14,579 bases of DNA from Sergeia podlipaevii (Eukaryota > Euglenozoa > Kinetoplastea > Trypanosomatida > Trypanosomatidae), in NCBI GenBank assembly GCA_030849805.1, contig JASANZ010001772.1, forward strand, positions 1 to 14,579, read 5' to 3'. A program made the position numbers and the translations under genes. Below are positions 1 to 8,227 of the stretch, piece after piece. Within the stretch, counting starts at the first letter, position 1, and every line of letters starts with the position of its first letter. The notes under the pieces were generated by a model. The model saw only the letters and a program-made list of their open reading frames with translations. It made no database searches and was not told the origin of the DNA.

Positions 1-2
1 CT

Positions 3-167
3 CAATATCAGCACACCTTATGTATGATACCCATCTTCACACAGCTCGGTAGCCTCCTGAGGAAATGGGTGTCCCAGCTGAAAATGCCGAGGGAATGCAC
101 TTCCGCCCTAAGACATAATTTTGCTCCATACTGGGCGATGGATGTAACGGTAGATGACACTCTTTAA
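3..167 (+). CDS. possible 3' end of a plus-strand gene (weak)
   Basis: A reading frame is already open at the left edge and runs for 54 codons to TAA at 165-167. Its translation includes the stretch LRKWVSQLKMPRECTSALRH and ends in MDVTVDDTL. I do not recognise it. In its favour, composition changes from mixed to strongly A-rich almost exactly at the stop. Against it, 54 open codons can arise by chance, and every firm gene here is on the other strand. If real, it would converge on the minus-strand cluster. Confidence 0.2.
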   Translation, partial: QYQHTLCMIPIFTQLGSLLRKWVSQLKMPRECTSALRHNFAPYWAMDVTVDDTL

Positions 168-595
168 TAATGTAAGAATTGAAAAGAAGAACCAAATCTT
201 TTTACAATAAAAGTGATACCAAGAAAACAAAAGCAGAAGTATGCACGGCACAAAAAAAATAATGATGCAATCGTGAAAGCAAACAACACTCAAAAAAAAA
301 AAAAAAAGCGCTGTGTGTAAAGACACATGTATCCATATGAAATGGCAAGATGATAGTTAAAAAAGCATTTGATTAGATCGTTCCTGCGTATTAAAGCTGA
401 AAGTGTATGTAGCTATGTACCGTTGCTCGCATTGAAAAAGGAAGCAACTGCTGAGATGCGTGCCACACCGGTTACATTTTGAAAAGTGTGAGTTGACACA
501 AAACAAATACGCGGAGGCAGTCCAACTAAGAGCATGATGAAGAAATGGTGACTGATAGCTAAAATAAAAATAAAAAGAAACAACAATAGACTTGA

Positions 596-997
596 ATGTG
601 TACTTATTTAACTATAATACAAGCTACTCGCCGCCTTCACAGCAAACATGTATTCCAAAAAGGAGTTTGGGCAGTATCTGCGGACGAGTACATGATGCGC
701 TCCCGTTGTAAGCCGTCCTACGTTCCCAAAAATGCATATCATGCTCCTAAAAACACGTTCAATCTCTGTTGCTCTCATTTCTTGATGACTATGCGCTTAC
801 GCATCGAAGTGCTTGGACCCCCGTCCCCACACACCGAAAAGAAAAGGAAACTCAAAAAGAGATGCTGCTACTATGTTCATTATCAAGATACGGGTTTTAT
901 CCACTACTGCAAGCTACCATGTGATCATCCGAGCAGTCGCGCTAGGCACTTCTTCAATGAATGTATGCCGCTGTTTCAATTGAAGAAAACTAGATGA
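596..997 (+). CDS. doubtful 133-residue ORF
   Basis: This is the longest frame in the gene-poor left region that is not antisense to a firm gene. The predicted product is basic, rich in Cys, His and Tyr, and has a Lys/Arg cluster near residues 82-90 followed by a paired cysteine. I see no signal peptide, membrane segment or known domain. It is oriented against every firm gene, and the sequence just upstream on its strand is A-rich, with no pyrimidine tract to direct trans-splicing. Chance or a decayed gene is more likely than a working gene. Cross-species conservation would be needed to accept it. Confidence 0.12.
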   Translation: MCTYLTIIQATRRLHSKHVFQKGVWAVSADEYMMRSRCKPSYVPKNAYHAPKNTFNLCCSHFLMTMRLRIEVLGPPSPHTEKKRKLKKRCCYYVHYQDTGFIHYCKLPCDHPSSRARHFFNECMPLFQLKKTR

Positions 998-1999
998 ATT
1001 GTGCCAGGAACCTTCAACTTTTCATGCTACTATGAGAAGAACTATTTTCTAATATCACGTACTATGATGGCAAGAGAAAATAAATAGAAAAATAGAGATG
1101 CCGAGGAAAAGATCTGTGGAATAGGAAAGTGCACAAAAGCAGCGTAGTACAACACACGTATCAAAAAAAAAAAAAAATCATATCTGACTACTGAGCCATT
1201 TTCATTGCTGTGTTTATCACGGTATCTTCATTACTGTAGCTGAGCGCGCGCCTGGAGCCCGTGGCTAAAAAGCGCAACTTTACAAAGTACTATGCAGATA
1301 CTCCATGGTAGCCAACCCTCAGAACAAACTCCAAGGCATTGATACGCTTCATTCGCTTCGTCAAGTCGCAAACCAATGTTGGCAGTACATGAAAGCGAGC
1401 ATAGCACATATTTATCATTGTAGCACAAAGCTCAGTGCTACGATACCTCACGTAAGCTTTTTTCTTCTGCTTGGTAAAACAATATCTCTTGTCTCTCTGA
1501 GTCATCGGCAAACCTACTCTTCAACGCATGATAAATTCTGAAGGACCGTTTTATCAAAGCAAGCGATGGTGGCCAAATGAAATGATTGCAGCGATAGTCA
1601 ATCAATAGTTTTAAAAAAATGGCTCTCGCATTAACAAATTTCCCAATCAAAAACAAAAGTGAGAAAAAAAAACAAAAAAAAACTGATTGCACTCAATGTG
1701 TTGCCCACGCCCATCGATTTCCCATAGATTTCTGTTAAATTGGCATTTGTAACTCCAGATCATTCATTTTGACTGCGACTGAAGAAACTGTTAAAGCGTT
1801 CTTTGAATGATATTGTATTTATTTATACAAAGTATCAAATACGATTCGCTGCAGGTTTTCCTGATGAGAGGGAGGAGAATGTCATCCACACATTCATTAT
1901 TTCCGCTATCACAACTTTACGTTCATATGTGCTCTCCTTCTTTCATTTCTACAGTTTAGAACACACAAAATCATAACCACTTCAGCTTTACAGAAGAAA

Positions 2000-2008
2000 G
2001 GGGGGGGG
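2000..2008. repeat. G9 homopolymer
   Basis: Nine consecutive G on the plus strand within an otherwise AT-rich spacer. A single G-run is too short for an intramolecular quadruplex. Confidence 0.9.
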
Positions 2009-2199
2009 TGATTATAGGCTTTTGAAAAATACAAAACACACGTATAAAAAAAAAAGAGAAGAGTACTTAAATGTTTGAGCACATAGAATATTACCTAAAA
2101 AAGAAAATGTCTGCACATGGACTACGTTTAAAAAAAGGGATAAACGAGGGGAACTGCCTGTTTGTACGCGCACTGTAAAAAAAAAGAAGAAAATGCTCC

Positions 2200-2223
2200 A
2201 TATATATATATATATATATATAT
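2200..2223. repeat. (AT)12 microsatellite
   Basis: Twelve perfect AT units in the gene-poor region. This is a likely length-variable marker and accounts for the run of alternating Tyr and Ile in a spurious minus-strand reading frame here. Confidence 0.95.
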
Positions 2224-2291
2224 TGACAGACGCATGCATCCTTTTTGAGTCGAGTTGTACGAATACGTTCCGTGTGCACCGCCCCAAGTGC

Positions 2292-2309
2292 AATAATAAT
2301 AATAATAAA
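2292..2309. repeat. (AAT)n microsatellite
   Basis: About six AAT/ATA units in the gene-poor region, about 70 bases from the AT repeat. A similar short AAT tract occurs near 8605-8618. Confidence 0.9.
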
Positions 2310-2958
2310 TAGATGAGTATATGATTAAAAACCTGCAAGATATGGGAAGGGGTTAATAAACGCACCGCAGTGCGAAAAGACTCCTAGTACTGTGTTGCGC
2401 AGACGAAGCTATGAAGTGTTTCCATCAGCCTGCAGCACTGCCGCGTGTGTTGTTTGTTTGTGGAGATGTATACATGTATATATGCTTGTAAAGCCTTCGA
2501 TAAAAGAAGAAACCATATATTCACTGGATGAAAGATAGTTTATAAAAAAGGCAATATGTATGTATAATTCTTTGTAATACGATGGTAAGTGTGAGCTGAG
2601 GTAAACAGTTGAGGTGTCTTTCTTTTCGCTATGAAGAGCGAATAAGAGGCAGAAAAAGCAGAGGGTTTAAAACAAAAAAGGGGGCACAAAAAATAGTAGC
2701 AAGACACTATAGAGATAGGGAGAAAAGCACATCATGCATGTGAAGGTAACAAAAACAAATCTACAATGGCGTAGAGCGCAACGCGCGGCAGTGACTCTTA
2801 GAGCAGTTGTTCTCCCATCTCTTTTTTTTTCCGTGCAAAGGGGGACGCATATTTCACCAATATTCAACATTCAGAGAAACGCTAAAAAATAAAAGAAAAA
2901 GCAGTAGCGTGGGCTTCTGGCGCACGTTCCAGAATACCACCGCAGGTATGGCTGCACT

Positions 2959-3198
2959 TTAAGCTGAAGGTGGAACTTTAGCAGAAATGGTGAGGGCGTG
3001 CAGTTCACCGGAAAGAAGTTCTTCTTTAAACAAATCGTTTACCATCCTGTGACGGTTGATTAAAGATACACCTTGAAAAGCGTTTGAAACGATGACAACG
3101 TTGTACTTTCCCTCGTCTAAGGAAACCGTATTCACATGAAATTCAACAGGATCAAATCTCTCTTTTATCCGAGAGCAGATTATTTCGTAAGAAATCAT
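2959..3198 (-). CDS. BolA-family protein, 79 residues
   Basis: A short BolA-like protein. BolA proteins partner with monothiol glutaredoxins in binding or delivering [2Fe-2S] clusters. Family marks: the hydrophobic strand VVIVSNAFQG (34-43), the N-R-H-R-M-V-N helix start (48-54, His50 in the RHR motif), the acidic KEEL helix (58-61) and the closing E-L-H-A-L strand (65-69) with the near-invariant His67. The product is almost only the BolA domain, with no targeting extension, so a cytosolic BolA2-like form is the likeliest. The frame stays open upstream, but those codons lie in the pyrimidine tract used for trans-splicing, so the ATG at 3198 is the start; the predicted 5' UTR is about 10 bases. 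Oddity: the loop between the first strands (24-32) has neither Cys nor His. It is the last gene recognised in the transcript. Confidence 0.85.
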   Translation of the reverse strand: MISYEIICSRIKERFDPVEFHVNTVSLDEGKYNVVIVSNAFQGVSLINRHRMVNDLFKEELLSGELHALTISAKVPPSA

Positions 3199-3540
3199 GA
3201 AAACAAACCTACTTAATGTAAAAGAAAAAAAAAATCGTAAGAGCAATAATGCGCGAGAGAAAAAAGTATCGATGAAGCCTATATAGCAAAAAGAGCAAGT
3301 ATAGTACGCGCGCTTAGGCGTTCACGCTGATTTCGCCATTCAAAGTGCTTTCATAGTGCAGTGAGATTGCTTGGTATTGTGTGCGTGTGTGTGTGTTTCC
3401 CTCAAAGGTCATATAATATACAAAAATGATGTAGCTGGAATGGAAATGAGAAAGTGAGCCATCGATTGTTTCAGTAGCTTTCATTTTTTCACCTCTTCTA
3501 TTATGTGGTAGCTGAGATGCGCTCAGGGCCACTCTCTAGT
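3199..3540. other. spacer between the FKPRI gene and BolA
   Basis: Holds the 3' UTR of the 842-residue protein gene, a GT-rich microsatellite near 3378-3395 and the BolA splice acceptor. A minus-strand frame at 3314-3532 begins at GTG, is out of frame with the upstream gene and looks like no known protein, so I do not call a gene. Confidence 0.6.
3209..3234 (-). promoter_or_regulatory. predicted trans-splice acceptor for the BolA gene
   Basis: On the minus strand a pyrimidine tract (3220-3234) is followed by AG at 3212-3213 and again at 3209-3210, leaving about 10 to 13 bases to the ATG. This settles the start codon, because codons further upstream lie inside the tract. Confidence 0.65.
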
Positions 3541-6069
3541 CTAAAAGTATTGGCTGTGCAAAAGCTGACCCAAACGGCGAAGGCGTCGCTGATTTTGTCG
3601 CTCCGCAAAAGCTCGCTCTTCAGGAGCAGTACCTCCACTCCGTCGGCACCGTGCACATTCGAGTATCAGATCGAGGGCAGCCTTCTCCCCTGTAGACCTT
3701 CCTCGTAGAGTATCCTTTTCGGAAGGGCATGCAAGTACCACCAGGTTGGTTGAACTACTACTAGTAGCCTGGTTCGCACGCAGAGGCACATTTCTCACTT
3801 CATCAGTAAGCTCCACTGCAGCAGCCTGCTGACTTGTTAACGCATGTGCCAGCTCTGTCACTTGCTCTTCCGCACTCGCATGCACCTCAGGAAACCTTTG
3901 AAACTCTGCGCTTTCTTCTGGTGATGTGGTAATGCAGCGCGGGGTATAGCTAGTGGGCGTTTCTTGGTGCTGCTTGTCATGTGGAGTGATGTTCTCTCCA
4001 TCGGATCTCGTTTCTGTTTGAATTGGCATTACCGACATGCTAGAGCTTGCACGCGATGATGATACGCTGGCGTGGTCTTCTGTCACAGCCATAGATGCCA
4101 TCTCTTCTGCCAAATCACGATTAACTGGTAGCGCTGTCGACTCGGTAGAATGGGAAGGCGAAGGCTGCCTGACTTTTCGTCTGCGCCGCTGCCGTAGGCG
4201 CTTCTCCTGAGCTTGCTCCTCAGTCACTAGAATCTCCATCTGATCCTCCAGCTCCTTTTGCTTTTCAGCCAACTGCTTGCTCTTTGCGGCAAGAAAAAGT
4301 CGATTGTACACCAAACCTCCACGCTCGCCAACGCCCACCTTCCCACGCATCATGTTCTCGCTATGAGCATTGATTCTAGGTTTGAACGTAAAATCTGCCC
4401 CATCAACACTGTTGCGCAGAGGTGGATGCTCTCGCCATATTTGCTGATCTTGCGGAGCTGCCTCGCATGTCTCAGACATGATGGCAATAAAGCCCTGCAA
4501 ATCCCACTTGTTACCCCGTCCTGAGAGAAGCGAAATAGTACGAGTTGCAACAGAACTAGCAGCTAGATCTTCACTGGCTGCCGCATACGCAAGCTGGTCA
4601 AGAGTGAGCTCCTCAGTGCATGTCCAATAATGGAACCACCGTGTGTACCCTCTTGCGTGCGCCTCGGTTGCTTGCTCACTTGACAGAGCGCGCCGTGTAG
4701 CTATTGAAGCATTCTTTGGTGGAGCAATCATGAGACGTTGCTCACGTGCGACTGACGGCTGTGTCAAACGTTTCACCACCTCTTGTGCATCTACGTACAG
4801 AGGTCCACTTGTATCCAAGCCTTCTGCCTGCTCAGCTCTCGCTCTCTCCAGAGCCTCCAACTTTCGTCTCTCAAACTGCAGCAGCGAGTTCACATGTCGA
4901 TTAATAGATGTCTGAGAGCGCACCCGTCGCGGTGCTGCTGCTGTTGCTGCCCCATCATCGTCTATTTCGTCTTTTTTCCGAAAGAAACCGTCACGGTACA
5001 ATCGCTCCGTAGCGGAAACAAGAGTGGTGCTGCGGTCCCTGCAGCGGTGCACAATGCGTACGGATCCCCTCGACAACGTGGGCTTGAAGGAAGGCTCAGA
5101 GTTCTCCTCAGGCAGCTCCAACAGCTGAAGGCGCCGGCGGAGCTGATGAAGATGCGTGTCCTCACCGCCCTGTGAACGCGCGCCAAGAGGTCGCGAAAGA
5201 GACCGCGCCTTGGCGGAAATGCGCGGCTTGAACGTGGCATTTTTCTGCTCCTCCTGTAGCTGCGCGTGGCGCATGTCGATAATCTTTGCATCCCTCCTGC
5301 GCTGCCCTGCTATGCCCCTCTCGTAGATTGATGGCTGAGCAGTACCGCCGGATTCCTTCTGGTAGTACACACCTCCGCGCTTCACCATCGTCTTCTGCCA
5401 CTTCGGCACCAACGTATACTCCACTTCACTCGAAAGAGTATCAGGAATTGGCGAATATTCTACTGCTGGCACGTGCGAAAATGACACTGTAGCTGTTCCG
5501 CAGCAACGGTTCTCCTCTGGTGTGGCGTCATTGATGGAAATAGTGATAGTTGAGTCACCCGCTGCAACTTGGGGTGAGCTCCTGAGTTCCGAAACAGCGG
5601 TGCCCATTCCTCGCAGATGGGAGTACTCTGAAGCCCTGTTGGGTGAAAAGGCATCTGCAGCATTCGTCGTCGACGGAGATGGAGGAAGCGAAGAACGGGT
5701 TTCAACAGTGGATGGAAACCGATTTGCGGTCTGCGCGTTGGGCCGCACTGGCACTGCAATGCTATCTAAGATTACCTCATCGTCACGTTCAGGTGCATCC
5801 TGTACTGCGCTTGATAAAGACGAGAAGGAGGATGCAGAAGAGGAGGTGGTGGTAGAGTCCTGTGCGACTGAAGGAATCAGCGGTGCTGCAGTGTGTGGCA
5901 AATCAGCACTTGCGCAGCCATTGCTAGAGGCACCCCCTTCGTGTCGGTCAAGGTCTCCGTCTGCTTCCTCCTCAGAGCTAGAGGTCACAATGGAAAATTG
6001 GCGTATAGCCGCAGCAGACATCTTCTTGAAATGTGAAGCATTCAGTGCAGATTGCTCAAGTGCCTCCAT
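3541..6069 (-). CDS. conserved-type protein with FKPRI motifs, 842 residues
   Basis: Function unknown. A large hydrophilic protein without signal peptide or membrane segment. Three F-K-P motifs are visible: FKPRI at 280-284, FKPTL at 328-332 and FKPRI at 562-566. They sit near RLY-like and charged helical stretches, such as TERLYRDG (354-361) and YNRLFLAAKSK (588-598), which runs into a likely coiled coil (596-632) closed by an Arg/Lys block. I recall this combination of an [R]LY/F-x-x-A helix followed by FKP[RK][IL] from uncharacterised trypanosomatid and ciliate proteins, several of them linked to the flagellum or cytoskeleton; a cytoskeletal role here is inference. The N-terminal 220 residues and residues 635-790 are Ser/Thr-rich and probably disordered. 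The C-terminus has a Cys pair (805, 808) and an Arg-rich helix. The ATG at 6069 is the first after the predicted splice site; Met17 is an alternative. Confidence 0.85.
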   Translation of the reverse strand: MEALEQSALNASHFKKMSAAAIRQFSIVTSSSEEEADGDLDRHEGGASSNGCASADLPHTAAPLIPSVAQDSTTTSSSASSFSSLSSAVQDAPERDDEVILDSIAVPVRPNAQTANRFPSTVETRSSLPPSPSTTNAADAFSPNRASEYSHLRGMGTAVSELRSSPQVAAGDSTITISINDATPEENRCCGTATVSFSHVPAVEYSPIPDTLSSEVEYTLVPKWQKTMVKRGGVYYQKESGGTAQPSIYERGIAGQRRRDAKIIDMRHAQLQEEQKNATFKPRISAKARSLSRPLGARSQGGEDTHLHQLRRRLQLLELPEENSEPSFKPTLSRGSVRIVHRCRDRSTTLVSATERLYRDGFFRKKDEIDDDGAATAAAPRRVRSQTSINRHVNSLLQFERRKLEALERARAEQAEGLDTSGPLYVDAQEVVKRLTQPSVAREQRLMIAPPKNASIATRRALSSEQATEAHARGYTRWFHYWTCTEELTLDQLAYAAASEDLAASSVATRTISLLSGRGNKWDLQGFIAIMSETCEAAPQDQQIWREHPPLRNSVDGADFTFKPRINAHSENMMRGKVGVGERGGLVYNRLFLAAKSKQLAEKQKELEDQMEILVTEEQAQEKRLRQRRRRKVRQPSPSHSTESTALPVNRDLAEEMASMAVTEDHASVSSSRASSSMSVMPIQTETRSDGENITPHDKQHQETPTSYTPRCITTSPEESAEFQRFPEVHASAEEQVTELAHALTSQQAAAVELTDEVRNVPLRANQATSSSSTNLVVLACPSEKDTLRGRSTGEKAALDLILECARCRRSGGTAPEERAFAERQNQRRLRRLGQLLHSQYF

Positions 6070-6627
6070 CAGATGCTTTCTCCTTGTTTCTTTTTTGTTT
6101 GTGTGCTTTTTAAAGAGTATCTAAATATATCTATTGTGTATATAGCAAATATTGTTCTAGTAAGATAACTAACAGTGCTTGGGTAAAAAAAAAAAAATGG
6201 GACGTATGATCTGGCTCCTCAATATGTGCTCTGTAATGTTATCGTTATTGTTATATATTGAAGAGAGTATGCAGAGTATAGCGTAGAGAAATAAAATCTG
6301 AAATTGGAAAAATGGCTTGTGCTCGTGCACCACTGTGGTATCTTACACTAGCCCCACAACGCGCTGTTTCCCCTGGTGGTAGATGGTGGGCACCGACGCA
6401 ATGACGCATGTCGCTTTCCAAGCAAGCAAGCGGGAAAGGAACAGTAATAATGTGTATGCATGTGAAAGGGAAAGAAAAAAGGAATGCGCTTTTCATCACT
6501 TAATTAAAAAAAGAATCTTTTGGGAAATCGAGGTACCTGTACCTTCAACAATTATAAAGGAATCAAAAACAAAAATGTATGCGCGCAAAATCTTTTCACG
6601 GTCTTATTCCTTGCAAATGCATATCGG
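6070..6627. other. spacer between PEX14 and the FKPRI gene
   Basis: About 560 bases holding the PEX14 3' UTR on the right and the splice acceptor and 5' UTR of the FKPRI gene on the left. No ATG occurs on the minus strand between the predicted acceptor (6178) and the start at 6069. I see no gene or RNA in it. Confidence 0.65.
6178..6197 (-). promoter_or_regulatory. predicted trans-splice acceptor for the FKPRI gene
   Basis: A T13 run on the minus strand (6185-6197) is followed at once by AG at 6178-6179, giving a 5' UTR of about 108 bases free of ATG. Confidence 0.55.
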
Positions 6628-7794
6628 TTACTGCTCATCGGGAACAGTAGCACCTTGTGTCTCCTTCTCTTCCTGCGTGTCGGGTACAGCGGCATCACTG
6701 GCCGGAGCTGCCTCGCCTGAACCATCTCTATCTTCCATAGGCACAGCGCTACCAGTGCCGTCAACTGTCAAATCAGCACCAACGCTTTCCGTCACCTCAG
6801 TAGCACCTTCCTGTGCTTGCGTTGCTGGTTCTTCGGGCTTGGGAAACAAATGCTCCACACCACCCGTGTCCAGGTCACCAAGGTTCTCTCCAAACACCTC
6901 AGGCTCCTCCCTTTCCTCGTCCTTCTTTTCGAGAAGCTCAAGCTTTTCTTTCAGGTCACTCACTTCCTGGCTAAGCTTCTCATTCGTCCTACTTAGCTGC
7001 TGCTTCTCCGCTCGCACCTTTGCCGCGGAAATTGCTAAGTCTGCGCCGCGCTTCCGCTCATTCGCAAGTGCCTCCTTCGTCTCCACTAAGTCAGCTGTTA
7101 GGCGCTTCACTTCCTCGTTGACCTCCAGCTCCTTTGACTGCGCATCACGTGAAAACGGCGCTGCTGGCAACGGTGGATGGGAAGATCGATCCGTCTCACT
7201 ACCAGAGTACGCACGTGTTGCACGCCGTCGTGTACCAAGGTGCTGTCGCTTCTCCGACTTGCGACGCAGTTCATAAGGGGAATACTGTTTAAACAGTTTC
7301 ACAGAAGCAAGCCCGGCGAGTGCAGCAGCACCAACCGCAATAACGGCGTCTCTCCAGTCGGGCCTGGTTGACTGTGGAGGTGGTTGAGGGGGCGGTACTT
7401 GGGGGAAAAGAGTGTGGCTCACAGTTGAAGTCGGGCGCGACTGTGTGGAAACATAAGTGGACATTGGAGCAGCAGTGAATGTGTTTGGCTGCGACAGTGG
7501 CGTTGAACTCTGCTGTGTTGGCTCTGCGGATGGTGGCGGAACGTAACGAACAGAATTAACTCGCTCCAGAGTTATTGGTGTGCCGGCTTGCTCAAACGCA
7601 CGCACGATTAGGTCACTGGAGAGGCCTTTGGATTTGAGAAAGCTCACCTTTTGCTCCACAGAGGATCGCCTAACGCGAGGGTCAACGAGAAATTTAGTAG
7701 CTGACGCGACCCGCTTTTCTGCGTCTGCATCAAGAGTAGTTGTTGGCTGTGCAGGAACTGCCTGGAGGTCATTTTCTTGGTTTACCGTCTCCAT
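6628..7794 (-). CDS. PEX14: peroxin 14, glycosomal import docking protein
   Basis: PEX14 is the docking protein in the glycosomal (peroxisomal) membrane where cargo-loaded PEX5 binds before matrix proteins cross; PEX19 binds the same domain. The 388-residue product shows the family order. The conserved N-terminal three-helix domain spans about 26-72: KFLVDPRVR (34-42), VSFLKSKGLS (50-59) and IVRAFEQAG (63-71), with Phe35 and Phe52 as the expected aromatic pocket residues. A proline-rich linker (85-145) precedes a hydrophobic segment at 150-168, followed by Y-S-P-Y-E-L (171-176). A coiled coil (about 220-300) and an acidic, Ala/Thr-rich tail complete it. The frame extends a few codons upstream only through non-ATG codons, so the ATG at 7794 is the start. 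In trypanosomatids this protein is essential because glycolysis is glycosomal (established knowledge). Confidence 0.95.
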   Translation of the reverse strand: METVNQENDLQAVPAQPTTTLDADAEKRVASATKFLVDPRVRRSSVEQKVSFLKSKGLSSDLIVRAFEQAGTPITLERVNSVRYVPPPSAEPTQQSSTPLSQPNTFTAAPMSTYVSTQSRPTSTVSHTLFPQVPPPQPPPQSTRPDWRDAVIAVGAAALAGLASVKLFKQYSPYELRRKSEKRQHLGTRRRATRAYSGSETDRSSHPPLPAAPFSRDAQSKELEVNEEVKRLTADLVETKEALANERKRGADLAISAAKVRAEKQQLSRTNEKLSQEVSDLKEKLELLEKKDEEREEPEVFGENLGDLDTGGVEHLFPKPEEPATQAQEGATEVTESVGADLTVDGTGSAVPMEDRDGSGEAAPASDAAVPDTQEEKETQGATVPDEQ

Positions 7795-7895
7795 GATGAG
7801 AAGCAAGAAATTGAAGAAAAATGTTCCTTTTGACTTTTGCTTGTCTGGCTTTACCTTTTATTTGTTTATTTGAATGTTGAACGGACAATACGTCT

Positions 7896-7916
7896 TGATT
7901 CCTCGAAAAGGAATCA
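7896..7916 (-). other. hairpin in predicted PEX14 5' UTR
   Basis: A perfect 8-bp inverted repeat (7896-7903 with 7909-7916) around a 5-base loop; the minus-strand RNA would have a UUUCG loop. It lies about 100 bases upstream of the PEX14 ATG, inside the predicted 5' UTR. Confidence 0.55.
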
Positions 7917-7966
7917 CCACAGCCTCCTCGAACCAGTTGACTATGTGGTTGCTCTTTCACAATTCA

Positions 7967-8041
7967 CTTGCAACGAGAGTTAAAGAATATAGATGACGAG
8001 ATCAAAAAATGTTTAAAAAAAAAAAGAAGTGGAAGAAAAAG
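7967..8041 (-). promoter_or_regulatory. predicted trans-splice acceptor for PEX14
   Basis: A strong pyrimidine tract on the minus strand (about 8016-8041) is followed by its first AG at 7967-7968. The resulting 5' UTR of about 172 bases has no ATG before 7794, which supports the choice. A second pyrimidine-rich stretch abuts the ATG (7795-7825), but its first downstream AG lies inside codon 2, so use of that site would delete the start codon. Confidence 0.45.
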
Positions 8042-8211
8042 TAGCTGTGCTATGTGTTTGTACGCACCAGTACGTAGAACGCATGTGCTCTCGCCAGCAA
8101 TTACGAAGCAAAACATACTCAAGGGGAAGCAACTCAAACACATCAACAAAGGCGGAAACATATATAGAGATACATGAGCCTTTTGTTGACTCGAGACATA
8201 GTGCGGCCTGC

Positions 8212-8227
8212 CTCTCTCTCTCTCTCT
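8212..8227. repeat. CT microsatellite
   Basis: Eight CT units on the plus strand within the alpha-5/PEX14 spacer. On the transcribed strand it reads as GA, so it is not a splice tract for the cluster. Confidence 0.9.

Larger units (their letters stand above)
168..2958. other. long gene-poor AT-rich region
   Basis: About 2.8 kb without a recognisable gene. The plus strand is A-rich through most of it, with A-runs near 290-306 and 1163-1177, so minus-strand transcripts would be pyrimidine-rich, as in the other spacers. The part around 1740-1955 is instead richer in T and C on the plus strand. It holds an AT dinucleotide repeat, an AAT repeat and a G9 run. The stretches around 600-1000 and 1240-1430 are less AT-rich than their surroundings but carry only short frames with no domain I know. 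Part of it must be the 3' UTR of the BolA gene; the rest could be a strand-switch region, decayed genes or unrecognised small RNAs. I saw no tRNA-like B-box. Confidence 0.6.

Noticed and set aside
1813..1830. AT-rich stem with 6-bp arms
   Set aside because: Short and AT-only apart from one pair; expected by chance in this composition.
2012..2365. Minus-strand frame of about 117 codons in the gene-poor region
   Set aside because: Made of translated simple repeats (the AT microsatellite and A/T runs), giving Phe- and Tyr/Ile-rich low-complexity sequence.
3314..3532. Minus-strand frame between the FKPRI gene and BolA
   Set aside because: Starts at GTG, is out of frame with the upstream gene, contains a translated GT repeat and resembles no known protein; best read as UTR.
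5522..6124. Plus-strand open frame of about 200 codons opposite the FKPRI gene
   Set aside because: Antisense shadow of Ser-rich coding sequence; no known domain and wrong direction for the cluster.
6383..7276. Long plus-strand open frame (about 297 codons) opposite PEX14
   Set aside because: It is antisense to a firmly identified gene, its product is a Ser/Arg-rich mirror of PEX14 codons, and no splice tract precedes it.
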